Origin: Methanoregulaceae archaeon
GTDB taxonomy: Archaea > Halobacteriota > Methanomicrobia > Methanomicrobiales > Methanospirillaceae
NCBI GenBank assembly: GCA_019695435.1
Contig: JACTVF010000027.1
Location: 1 to 25,784 of the forward strand
Length of the DNA: 25,784 bases
Direction of reading: 5' to 3'
Every line of letters begins with the position of its first letter. Within the stretch, counting starts at the first letter, position 1. The position numbers were made by a program, and so were the translations under genes. Of this stretch, positions 19,438 to 25,784 are shown in pieces. The notes beneath the pieces were generated by a model, which saw only the letters and a list, made by a program, of their open reading frames with translations, did not search any database and was not told the DNA's origin.

Positions 19438-20679
19438 ATGTCGTATCTTTCCCAAACTGATCCAGAAATAGCAGATATCATTGAGAAGGAACGGCTCCGC
19501 CAGACAAACGGGCTCGAACTGATCGCGTCCGAGAATCTTGTCAGCCGTGCGGTGCTCGAAGCTATGGGGTCTATCATGACCAACAAGTACGCCGAGGGCT
19601 ACCCGGGAAAACGGTACTATGGCGGCTGCGAGTTCCATGATATGGCTGAGAACCTTGCCCGCGACCGGTTGAAGAAACTCTTCGGCGCCGAGCATGCAAA
19701 CGTCCAGCCCCACTCGGGCACCCAGGCAAACATGGCGGTTTATTTTGCGTACATGAAACTGGGAGAGAAGATCCTGAGCATGAAGCTCAACCAGGGGGGT
19801 CACCTCTCGCACGGATCCCCGGTCAGCTTCACCGGCAAGTTCTACCAGATCGCCCAGTATGGCGTCGACCCCAAAACTGAAACCCTTGATTACGGTGTGG
19901 TCGGTGAGATGGCAAAGAAGGAGAGGCCCCAGATCATCGTCTGCGGTGCGTCCGCTTACCCCCGCACGATCGACTTCAAGGCATTCCAGGAGATCGCAGA
20001 TGACGTCGGTGCCTACTGTATGGCCGATATCGCCCACATCGCCGGGCTTGTTGCAACCGGTATCCACCCGACATCTGTTGGCGTAACAAACTTCACCACC
20101 ACCACCACCCACAAGACCCTCCGCGGACCACGCGGTGGCGCGATCATGTGCAACAGCGAGTTTGCACAGGCGATCGATAAGGCGGTCTTCCCGGGCATGC
20201 AGGGCGGCCCCCTGATGCACACGATCACGGCCAAGGCGGTCTGTTTCAAGGAGGCTCTCCAGCCCTCGTTCAAAGAATATAACAAGCAGGTCGTGAAAAA
20301 CGCGAAGGTGCTCGCAGAGACCTTAATGAACAATGGCCTCCGGCTCGTCTCGGGCGGCACGGACAACCACCTGATGCTCATCGATCTCACCAACCAGCAC
20401 CTGACCGGCCTTGAAGCGGAAGTGGCACTGGGCAAGGCCGCTATCACGGTCAACAAGAACACGATCCCGAATGAGACCAAGAGCCCGTTTGTGACAAGCG
20501 GTCTCCGGGTCGGCACTCCGGCCGTGACTTCGCGTGGCATGAAAGAGGCCGAGATGCGCAGGATCGGGAACTGGATCGCTGCCGTGGTAAAGGACATCAA
20601 GAATGAAACACTGATCCAGAGGGTCAACCGGGAAGTCACCGAGATGGCGCAAAAGTTCCCGATTTACCCGACAGTATAA
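19438..20679 (+). CDS. glyA: Serine hydroxymethyltransferase
   Basis: A 413-residue PLP enzyme converting serine and a tetrahydropterin to glycine and the methylene derivative. Visible signatures are [11 protein letters not shown] (26-36), [13 protein letters not shown] (51-63), [12 protein letters not shown] (91-102), the Asp/His segment [11 protein letters not shown] (195-205) and the PLP-binding [14 protein letters not shown] with Lys226. All key residues are present and length is standard. It heads a same-strand cluster with folD 28 bases downstream. That neighbour is a tetrahydrofolate enzyme, so tetrahydrofolate rather than methanopterin is the likely cofactor, as known for Methanosarcina barkeri SHMT. 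The cofactor assignment is inference. Confidence 0.97.
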   Translation: MSYLSQTDPEIADIIEKERLRQTNGLELIASENLVSRAVLEAMGSIMTNKYAEGYPGKRYYGGCEFHDMAENLARDRLKKLFGAEHANVQPHSGTQANMAVYFAYMKLGEKILSMKLNQGGHLSHGSPVSFTGKFYQIAQYGVDPKTETLDYGVVGEMAKKERPQIIVCGASAYPRTIDFKAFQEIADDVGAYCMADIAHIAGLVATGIHPTSVGVTNFTTTTTHKTLRGPRGGAIMCNSEFAQAIDKAVFPGMQGGPLMHTITAKAVCFKEALQPSFKEYNKQVVKNAKVLAETLMNNGLRLVSGGTDNHLMLIDLTNQHLTGLEAEVALGKAAITVNKNTIPNETKSPFVTSGLRVGTPAVTSRGMKEAEMRRIGNWIAAVVKDIKNETLIQRVNREVTEMAQKFPIYPTV

Positions 20680-20685
20680 TTTAAA

Positions 20686-20700
20686 TCCCATTTTTGGGAG
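20686..20700 (+). promoter_or_regulatory. Hairpin covering the folD Shine-Dalgarno
   Basis: TCCCA-TTTT-TGGGA forms a 5-bp stem, and the 3' arm contains the GGGAG ribosome-binding site located 7 bases before the folD ATG (20708). The hairpin could limit folD initiation unless ribosomes finish glyA just upstream. It is small and may be coincidental. Confidence 0.35.
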
Positions 20701-20707
20701 TACAGCA

Positions 20708-21541
20708 ATGGGCATCATCCTTGACGGGAAAGCGGTATCGGAAAAACGGCTCGAACTCCTCAAGGAGGCCATCGGCGAATCGGGGCTGTACCCCCGGCTT
20801 GCCACCGTGATCGCAGGGAGCGACCCCGCCTCGCAGATGTACGTCAGGATGAAGCACCGGGCCTGCGAGCGGGTGGGTATCGGGTCGGTTGGGATCGAGG
20901 TCCCGGGCGACACCACCACACAGAAAGTGCTGGAGACCATAACCCGGCTCAATGAGGACCCGGAGATCAACGGTATCCTTGTCCAGCTCCCGCTCCCCAA
21001 ACAGATCGATACCGACAGAGTCATCTCCTCATTGAGGATCGAGAAAGATGTGGACGGGTTCCACCCGACCAGCCTTGGCCTCCTGATGAGCGGGAAACCC
21101 CGGTTTGCTCCCTGCACGCCCAAAGGGATCATGACCCTGCTTGAAGAGTACAAAATTCCCGTTGCCGGTGCCCGCGCCGTGGTCGCCGGCCGGAGCATCG
21201 ATGTCGGGCGCCCGATGGCGGCACTCCTCACCAATGCCGATGCAACCGTAACCATCTGCCATAGCAAAACCCGGGATCTTCCCACAGAACTCATGCAGGC
21301 AGATATCCTTGTCTCCGCAATAGGAAAGGCGCACTTTATCACGCCGGAGATGGTCAGACCCGGCGCAGTCGTTATCGATGTCGGCATCAACCAGCTGGAC
21401 GGGAAACTGGTCGGCGATGTGGACTTTGCCGCGGTAAAAGATATTGCCTCAGCGATCACCCCGGTCCCCGGAGGAGTCGGACCCATGACCATTGCGACGC
21501 TCATGGAGAACACCTTTACTGCGGCATCGAGGGCAAAATGA
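20708..21541 (+). CDS. folD: Methylene-tetrahydrofolate dehydrogenase / cyclohydrolase
   Basis: A 277-residue bifunctional FolD that oxidises methylene-H4F and hydrolyses methenyl-H4F to 10-formyl-H4F. Motifs are the catalytic YVRMKH (Tyr45, Lys49), GILVQLPLP (89-97), KDVDGFHP (113-120), the nucleotide-binding [10 protein letters not shown] (161-170, where many FolDs have GRSNIVGKPM) and PGGVGPMT (254-261). Length matches the family. The start has a GGGAG Shine-Dalgarno at 7 bases. Its stop overlaps the next gene by ATGA, so it is translationally coupled to the DHPS-like gene. Its presence implies real tetrahydrofolate metabolism in this organism. Confidence 0.96.
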   Translation: MGIILDGKAVSEKRLELLKEAIGESGLYPRLATVIAGSDPASQMYVRMKHRACERVGIGSVGIEVPGDTTTQKVLETITRLNEDPEINGILVQLPLPKQIDTDRVISSLRIEKDVDGFHPTSLGLLMSGKPRFAPCTPKGIMTLLEEYKIPVAGARAVVAGRSIDVGRPMAALLTNADATVTICHSKTRDLPTELMQADILVSAIGKAHFITPEMVRPGAVVIDVGINQLDGKLVGDVDFAAVKDIASAITPVPGGVGPMTIATLMENTFTAASRAK

Positions 21542-22350
21542 AGATCTGCCGGGTGAACAAGCTGGACATTGGTGGAGACGCCCCGCCAAGGCTGATGGGC
21601 GTCATCAACTGCAGCGGCGAGTCGTTTTATGCGAACTCGTACATCCCCCTTGAAGAGGTACATGCCACCGCAGTGGCAATGATCGAGCAGGGCGCCGACA
21701 TGATCGATATCGGTGCACGGAGCACGGCACCGAACACTCAGGCAATCAGCGGGAAAACAGAGGCAGAACGGATCGATGCCGCCCTTAAGGAACTGGACGG
21801 GAGCGGCATCACCCTCTCGGTTGATACCATGCACCCGGGCGTACTCGATGTCTGCCTGAAACATGACATCCATGCGGCAAACGACATCAGTGGTTTTGTC
21901 TCCCCTGCCTATGCAAAAAAGGTCGCGGACGCCGGCCTTCCCGCATTTGTGATGGCCGCAAACCAGCAGCCGGGAGACCCGGTGGGGATCGAGGCGACCC
22001 TCATCTCTCTTGAGGGTGTCATGAAGCGATGCGAGGCGGCCGGTGTGAACAATTATGTACTCGACCCTGGCATCGGCATCTGGACGCCGCATCGTTCGAT
22101 TGGGGATGACTGGGAACTCTGTCGGCACTTCGACGAGTTCTTGCGCTTTGACCGCCCGGTGCTCGCCGCGGTATCAAGGAAGACCTTTATCGGGATGCTC
22201 CTTGACCGCGAACCGGAGGATCGGCTGCCAGGTACCCTCGCCGTCACCATAAAGCTCCTCGAAAAGGGCGCATCGATCGTCCGGGTGCACGATGTGGGAG
22301 CCACCCGGGACGTGATGAAGGTGTACGAGCACATGGTGAAGGGCACATGA
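21538..22350 (+). CDS. folP: Dihydropteroate synthase-like protein
   Basis: A 270-residue TIM-barrel pterin-binding protein. The DHPS series is present in order: [11 protein letters not shown] (21-31), DIGARST (57-63), SVDT (94-97), NDISG (115-119), DPGIG (176-180), SRKTFIG (213-219) and RVHDV (249-253). The segment that is usually MH-x-G-x-P in DHPS reads [11 protein letters not shown] (138-148), so the loop after strand 5 is altered. The expected reaction joins pterin diphosphate to p-aminobenzoate, but some archaeal homologues may act on other aryl acceptors. It overlaps folD upstream and the CofE-like gene downstream by ATGA, so all three are one coupled unit. Confidence 0.88.
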   Translation: MKICRVNKLDIGGDAPPRLMGVINCSGESFYANSYIPLEEVHATAVAMIEQGADMIDIGARSTAPNTQAISGKTEAERIDAALKELDGSGITLSVDTMHPGVLDVCLKHDIHAANDISGFVSPAYAKKVADAGLPAFVMAANQQPGDPVGIEATLISLEGVMKRCEAAGVNNYVLDPGIGIWTPHRSIGDDWELCRHFDEFLRFDRPVLAAVSRKTFIGMLLDREPEDRLPGTLAVTIKLLEKGASIVRVHDVGATRDVMKVYEHMVKGT

Positions 22351-23117
22351 ATGCTTCGTTTACCGTAATTGGCCTCTCCACCGGCATCATCAGGCCCCAC
22401 GATCCTTTTACCGACAGGATTGTTGCGGCAGCAGACGCGGCATGCGGGGGTTTTGCGGACGGGGACATCCTCGTCCTTGCCGAGACCGCGGTCGCAACCG
22501 CCGAGGGAAACGTGGTCCTGCTCGATTCCGTAACTCCGTCACCGCAGGCACAGAAACTGGCAGACAAATACCACATGGATTCCCGGACGGTCGAGGTCGT
22601 CCTTGCCGAGAGCGACTCGGTGGTCGGCGGCATACCCGGTTTTCTGCTCTGCATGAAACACGGCACTCTGCTCCCGAATGCGGGCGTGGACGCCTCCAAC
22701 GCCCCACCGGGCTGCATCGTGCCCCTGCCGGCTGATCCCGATGCAAGTGCAGTGCGCATCCGGGACGCGATTTCCCAAAAGTGCCATGTGCGGATTGGGG
22801 TGATCGTCGCCGACAGCCGCACCCACGCGATGCGTCTCGGGTGTTCCGGGGTGGCCATCGGGTGTGCCGGCGTCCCTTCGGTCATTGACGACCGGGGACG
22901 GAGCGACTTGTTCGGCCGCAAACTGGAGGTGACCAAACGGGCAATAGCGGACAACATCGCATCGGCCGCCGAACTCGTGATGGGTGAGGCAGATGAATGC
23001 ATGCCTGCGGCCATCATCCGGGGCCTCGGGATGCCGATCGGGGATAATATCGGTGTGGATACCATTGATGCGGACGAGTGCCTCTTCATGGGCGTGTTCC
23101 GGAAGAGCCGGACGTAA
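22347..23117 (+). CDS. CofE-family gamma-glutamyl ligase (F420-0 or folate ligase)
   Basis: A 256-residue protein of the coenzyme F420:L-glutamate ligase family. Family motifs are GDILVLAETAVATAEG (39-54), KHGTLLPNAGVDASN (104-118), GVAIGCAGVPSVIDDRGR (168-185), DLFGRKLEVTKRAIAD (187-202) and ASAAELVMGEADE (205-217). The SDTFGRPWR-like segment of many CofE proteins is replaced by ADSRTHAMRLG (155-165). CofE adds glutamate to F420-0 using GTP. A separate branch of this family, FolC2, has been shown to act as dihydrofolate synthase in Chlamydia. Overlap with a DHPS-like gene and linkage to folD and glyA favour a folate or pterin glutamylation role here. Family is firm; substrate is inference. 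Confidence 0.85.
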   Translation: MNASFTVIGLSTGIIRPHDPFTDRIVAAADAACGGFADGDILVLAETAVATAEGNVVLLDSVTPSPQAQKLADKYHMDSRTVEVVLAESDSVVGGIPGFLLCMKHGTLLPNAGVDASNAPPGCIVPLPADPDASAVRIRDAISQKCHVRIGVIVADSRTHAMRLGCSGVAIGCAGVPSVIDDRGRSDLFGRKLEVTKRAIADNIASAAELVMGEADECMPAAIIRGLGMPIGDNIGVDTIDADECLFMGVFRKSRT

Positions 23118-23215
23118 CTGCGGAGCAATTTCTCATATATAGCTCTCATTCTGCTCCTTTGCCACGGTTATAGGTTGGCAAGGGCAGAGGTCAGCTGGCT
23201 CACACTATTTTATTA

Positions 23216-23596
23216 CTATGTCTGATCTGACATCACCGTAGAGGTGAAGTTATATGCGCAGTCAAGGTCGGCAAACTCGGAGAAGGAGAATGTTTCGGTC
23301 ATTTTTTGCCGGGGCGTCATTGACGGGATATCAAAGGTTGTCGACTGGGAGTGACAGAACGCAGTGACCGGCATTAAGGTGACATGAACCTCGATATTTT
23401 CAAACGTCCTGTTGGTGGGGTTCTCAAGCCGGAAATCGGCAGTATAGAAATCGACCGAACCGACATTAACCGGGATAAAAGAGTCCAGATCATCACTCGC
23501 GACCGTGATCGCAGTATTCGGAGCCCGGGATGAGAGACAGCCGGCACCAAACACACACACAAACAACACCAGCACGATCCAGAAGTACCATCTCAT
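23216..23596 (-). CDS. Small lipoprotein, function unknown
   Basis: With start at the second Met (MRWYFWIVLVLFVCVF) the product is 126 residues. A hydrophobic signal is followed by a lipobox ending GAGC with Cys20, so it is probably lipid-anchored outside the membrane. The mature part is Thr/Ser/Phe-rich beta-like sequence (DFYTADFRLENPTNRTFENI, then VHVTLMP) resembling small FxLYD/immunoglobulin-like extracellular domains of archaeal lipoproteins. Two further cysteines may pair. It is convergent with the CofE-like gene and divergent from the acetyltransferase. No family is recognised with confidence. An upstream ATG at 23608 would add four residues. Confidence 0.75.
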   Translation of the reverse strand: MRWYFWIVLVLFVCVFGAGCLSSRAPNTAITVASDDLDSFIPVNVGSVDFYTADFRLENPTNRTFENIEVHVTLMPVTAFCHSQSTTFDIPSMTPRQKMTETFSFSEFADLDCAYNFTSTVMSDQT

Positions 23597-23865
23597 ACCG
23601 TTCGTCACCCGCTTTCCCTAGTTTAACGTTCCGCTGAAATATGTACCCGCACATAGAGAAAAATCAGACGGTTCCTGCGATTTCAGGTGCCATCGCAGGA
23701 TACTACTCAACGATGGGGAAAGTGAAGATACCTGCACTCCATGTGCGTTGTGCGATGAGAAGAGGGGGTCGGTGGTATCTTTTCTTTCGTGTACTGGTGC
23801 CGGGGCACCCGGGGCAGGGCGACAGGCATAACGCCCCGCACACCAAAAAAAGATCGGGAAAAACC
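23597..23865. other. Divergent intergenic region with inverted repeat
   Basis: A + frame is open back to 23641, but its 75 residues before the GTG at 23866 have no protein-like character and are excluded from the acetyltransferase. The region contains a perfect 8-bp inverted repeat CCTGCGAT/ATCGCAGG (23674-23681 and 23692-23699, 10-base loop). Confidence 0.5.
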
Positions 23866-24417
23866 GTGAAAACCCCCCTTCGTTTCCGGACAGAACGGCT
23901 CGACCTTGTCCCGGCAACCATGGAAATACTGGAGAGCGACCTCCATGACGATACAACGCTTGCCCGGTTGCTGGGAGCCAAGATTCCTGATGCATGGCCA
24001 CCCTATGAAATGAACGAAGAGTTACTCACCGAGTTCATCCGGATGGCGTCTGAAAATACCGATCCGTTCTTTTCTAGCTGGTACTGGGTGTTGGATACAG
24101 CAGACATGGGCGGGCGCATCCTTATTGGGAGCGGCGGGATCGCCTCGGCATTCAACGCGCCGGACACAGTCCTGATTGGGTACGCGGTGCTGGACGAGTA
24201 CCAAGGGCAGGGTTATGCGACTGAAGCGGTCCGGTACCTGATCCCAGGGATATTTGCAGACAGGCGCATAGAACGGATTGTGGCAACGACCTACCCGGAA
24301 CTCGGCGCATCCATCCGGGTCCTTGAGAAGAACGGATTTATCTGCACCGGTACAACCCTCCCCGGCCAGGGTCTGGAAGAGAGGACAATCGGATACGTGC
24401 TGGAGAAACAACGGTGA
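23866..24417 (+). CDS. GNAT-family N-acetyltransferase (RimJ/RimL type)
   Basis: From the GTG at 23866 the product is 183 residues and begins KTPLRFRTERLDLVPA, the usual start of Acetyltransf_3/RimJ-type GNATs (strand 1 then TERLxL). The acetyl-CoA pyrophosphate loop is QGQGYATEAV (113-122), preceded by IGYAVLDEY, and the late motif SIRVLEKNGF (149-158) is standard. It would transfer acetyl from acetyl-CoA to an amine, perhaps a protein N-terminus or small molecule; the substrate is unknown. It is followed by the ArcS-motif gene after 45 bases on the same strand. The upstream extension in the same frame is not supported. Confidence 0.87.
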   Translation: MKTPLRFRTERLDLVPATMEILESDLHDDTTLARLLGAKIPDAWPPYEMNEELLTEFIRMASENTDPFFSSWYWVLDTADMGGRILIGSGGIASAFNAPDTVLIGYAVLDEYQGQGYATEAVRYLIPGIFADRRIERIVATTYPELGASIRVLEKNGFICTGTTLPGQGLEERTIGYVLEKQR

Positions 24418-24462
24418 CCGGTTGTTTCATCTGGTGCGTGAACAATTCTGTTAGGAAGAACC

Positions 24463-25116
24463 ATGGGAACACCTGCGCCCGAATTACAAAAAGACCCGGA
24501 CAAGCCTTTTCTCACCGATCCGCCGTTTTATCTTGAGGCGTTCGAACAGTCCTACCGGTACATCATTGATGAATACGAAGTGCAACCAAAGGACATTGCG
24601 ATCTTCATCCCCTGTGCCATCCGGAAACCCTACAGTACAAGTCCGAGCCACCAGCTTATCCGGATGATCATCTCGCAGGTGTTCGATGAGTCCCGGTACC
24701 ATATCGTCATCTTCGGCACCTGCGGAATCATTCCCGCCGAGCTCGAGACAATGTATCCCTATGCGCACTACAAGTACATGCTCGGGAAATGCCACGATGA
24801 CAAGGTGAAGGAGGATTTTCTCACCATCGAGACCGACCGGGTAGCAGGGTACCTGGAGAAGACCCGTTACGTGTACAAATACCGGATCACATACTGCATC
24901 GGCCTCTTCCGCGAAGCCCTGATCCGAGGCTCGGAGAAGTCAGGAGTGAAGATCGATCTCCTGCTTCCCACAAAGGACAGGATCAACCGGGTGATCGAGG
25001 AAGAGGAGTGCCGGTTCCAGGAGGGGAGCCTCTCGATGGACGAGTACCTGGGCGAGTTCTGCGACGAGCTGATCCGGTTCCGGAATGCACATCCCGGCAT
25101 TAGGAAAGACGCGTAG
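24463..25116 (+). CDS. Stand-alone ArcS catalytic-domain (DUF5591-like) protein
   Basis: A 217-residue protein containing FIPCAIRKPYSTSPSH (48-63). This exactly fits the PC-x3-KPY-x2-S-x2-H core motif of archaeosine synthase ArcS: Pro50, Cys51, Lys55-Tyr57, Ser60, His63. A second conserved segment, FGTCGIIPAELETMYPYAHY (84-103), matches the region after it in that domain. Full ArcS also has a TGT-like N-terminal domain and a C-terminal PUA domain, both absent here. ArcS acts with a radical SAM partner to convert preQ0 at tRNA position 15 to archaeosine through a lysine adduct. This short protein could be a split subunit, a paralogue with another substrate, or a divergent family. A ribosome-binding site AGGAAG precedes the ATG. 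Confidence 0.82.
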   Translation: MGTPAPELQKDPDKPFLTDPPFYLEAFEQSYRYIIDEYEVQPKDIAIFIPCAIRKPYSTSPSHQLIRMIISQVFDESRYHIVIFGTCGIIPAELETMYPYAHYKYMLGKCHDDKVKEDFLTIETDRVAGYLEKTRYVYKYRITYCIGLFREALIRGSEKSGVKIDLLLPTKDRINRVIEEEECRFQEGSLSMDEYLGEFCDELIRFRNAHPGIRKDA

Positions 25117-25414
25117 GCGGGTTTTAAGGGATCAGGCTATCCCAAAACTCGTTTTCCGGCCCGACCGGTGTTCCCACTGCACAACCACACCCTGCCCCTG
25201 AAGCGGTGGGATTAGACCATCATACTATACACTAGGACCACCAATATCTAGTACACAAACGGTTTTGGGCATACATACGATCGCGCCCGTTGGGATCAAG
25301 CGTAACGACGATCCATCACCTCCCCTGCGAAACCATTTTTGTAGTATCGAACGATTAAAAACATGAGACCGGTATCTTCCGCTCTGGTCTACCAGTATAT
25401 CAAAGAATGAAACA
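25117..25414. other. Intergenic region, nothing recognised
   Basis: About 300 bases with no open frame of note. The second half is A/T-richer, with TATA-like ACGATTAAAAACATG (about 25348-25362) and AGTATATCAAAG (25393-25404) upstream of the next small gene. No RNA family is recognised. Confidence 0.5.
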
Positions 25415-25612
25415 ATGGCTAAGCAATCCTTAAAATCGGTGATTATGGGAACACGCTCCGGGTACGTTATCCGGTGGACCTGTCCCGACTGTTATTCGGA
25501 AAATGTGATTATCAACAGAACCCCGGCGGAGTTTTTCAAGGCATCCCGGGATTCCTCATGCCGGCACTGCAGGACACGTTCAACCATTTCAACGCCCTGC
25601 TTTCATAATTAA
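25415..25612 (+). CDS. Small zinc-ribbon-like protein
   Basis: A 65-residue basic protein with two CxxC knuckles: WTCPDC (Cys23, Cys26) and SCRHC (Cys49, Cys52). The 22-residue spacing is typical of a zinc ribbon. The centre (YSENVIINRTPAEFFKASRD) looks folded. It has no other domain. It could be a nucleic-acid-binding or adaptor protein, but the role is unknown. Support for it being real comes from the cysteine pattern and nearby TATA-like sequence; length alone would not justify it. Confidence 0.6.
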   Translation: MAKQSLKSVIMGTRSGYVIRWTCPDCYSENVIINRTPAEFFKASRDSSCRHCRTRSTISTPCFHN

Positions 25613-25784
25613 CCGGCATTTCCTTTTGTTTTGCTTTCTTTGAATGCAGAACCGGGTAAACCCCCAATGAGGTATTTATTATGTTTTCGCGCCCCACCTT
25701 ACCAAGGGGACGAAGACTTAGCCGGGATCCCGATCGCTGCCAGAAAGGGGTTAAAAACACTTCCCTCATGACGGCAATGATTTT

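Noticed and set aside
20323..22128. 601-codon minus-strand frame opposite glyA, folD and folP
   Set aside because: The opposite strand carries three well-characterised enzymes with intact motifs.
23641..23865. N-terminal extension of the acetyltransferase to an ATG at 23641
   Set aside because: The 75 extra residues are not protein-like, and the GNAT fold begins right after the GTG at 23866.
25768..25784. Possible start of a further gene at the right edge (ATGACGGCAATG)
   Set aside because: Only five codons are visible, with no ribosome-binding site; too short to call.

Overview
This window looks like the chromosome of a methanogenic archaeon, most likely of the order Methanomicrobiales (Methanoregula-like). 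The evidence is archaeal-type rRNA genes, several TATA-type promoters, multi-PAS histidine kinases with the RHDVLN phospho-acceptor motif common in this group, a CofE/F420-ligase-family protein, an archaeosine-synthase-type domain and an SMC/ScpA pair. The genus is an inference; no database search was possible.

Layout. (1) 2-1607: 3' part of a PAS histidine kinase and a single-domain response regulator. (2) 1950-7303: a complete rRNA operon on the minus strand, transcribed 16S - 23S - tRNA-Cys - 5S. It has long leader/trailer processing stems, including a well-formed bulge-helix-bulge (BHB) motif around 23S, and two tandemly duplicated TATA promoters upstream of 16S. The 16S-23S spacer has no intact tRNA, only a tRNA-like T-arm. 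(3) 7370-8131: about 750 bases without a convincing gene but with several hairpins. (4) 8132-8648: a gene apparently broken by one extra A in an A6 run. (5) 8780-14196: a secreted PEGA-GH18 protein and a 1283-residue REC-(PAS)7-histidine kinase. (6) 14222-19157, minus strand: a coiled-coil protein, smc and scpA in one operon with a probable leaderless promoter. (7) 19438-23117: glyA, folD, a dihydropteroate-synthase-like gene and a CofE-family ligase gene. The last three overlap by ATGA junctions, which suggests a dedicated tetrahydrofolate/C1 operon. (8) 23216-25612: a lipoprotein, a GNAT acetyltransferase, a stand-alone ArcS-catalytic-domain protein and a small zinc-ribbon-like protein.

How the genes fit together. 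SMC and ScpA would form the chromosome-compaction complex, with no ScpB in this window. GlyA and FolD interconvert serine/glycine and methylene-/formyl-tetrahydrofolate. The DHPS-like protein would make the pterin-pABA bond, and the CofE-like protein could add glutamate, giving most of a folate pathway alongside the methanopterin pathway expected in a methanogen. The two histidine kinases flanking the rRNA operon are clear paralogues in their C-terminal kinase cores.

The most interesting items are the folP-cofE-like pair as a candidate archaeal folate synthase module, the free-standing ArcS-motif protein, the duplicated rRNA promoter with its conserved inverted repeat, the tRNA-Cys position between 23S and 5S with loss of the spacer tRNA, and the single-base frameshift gene.
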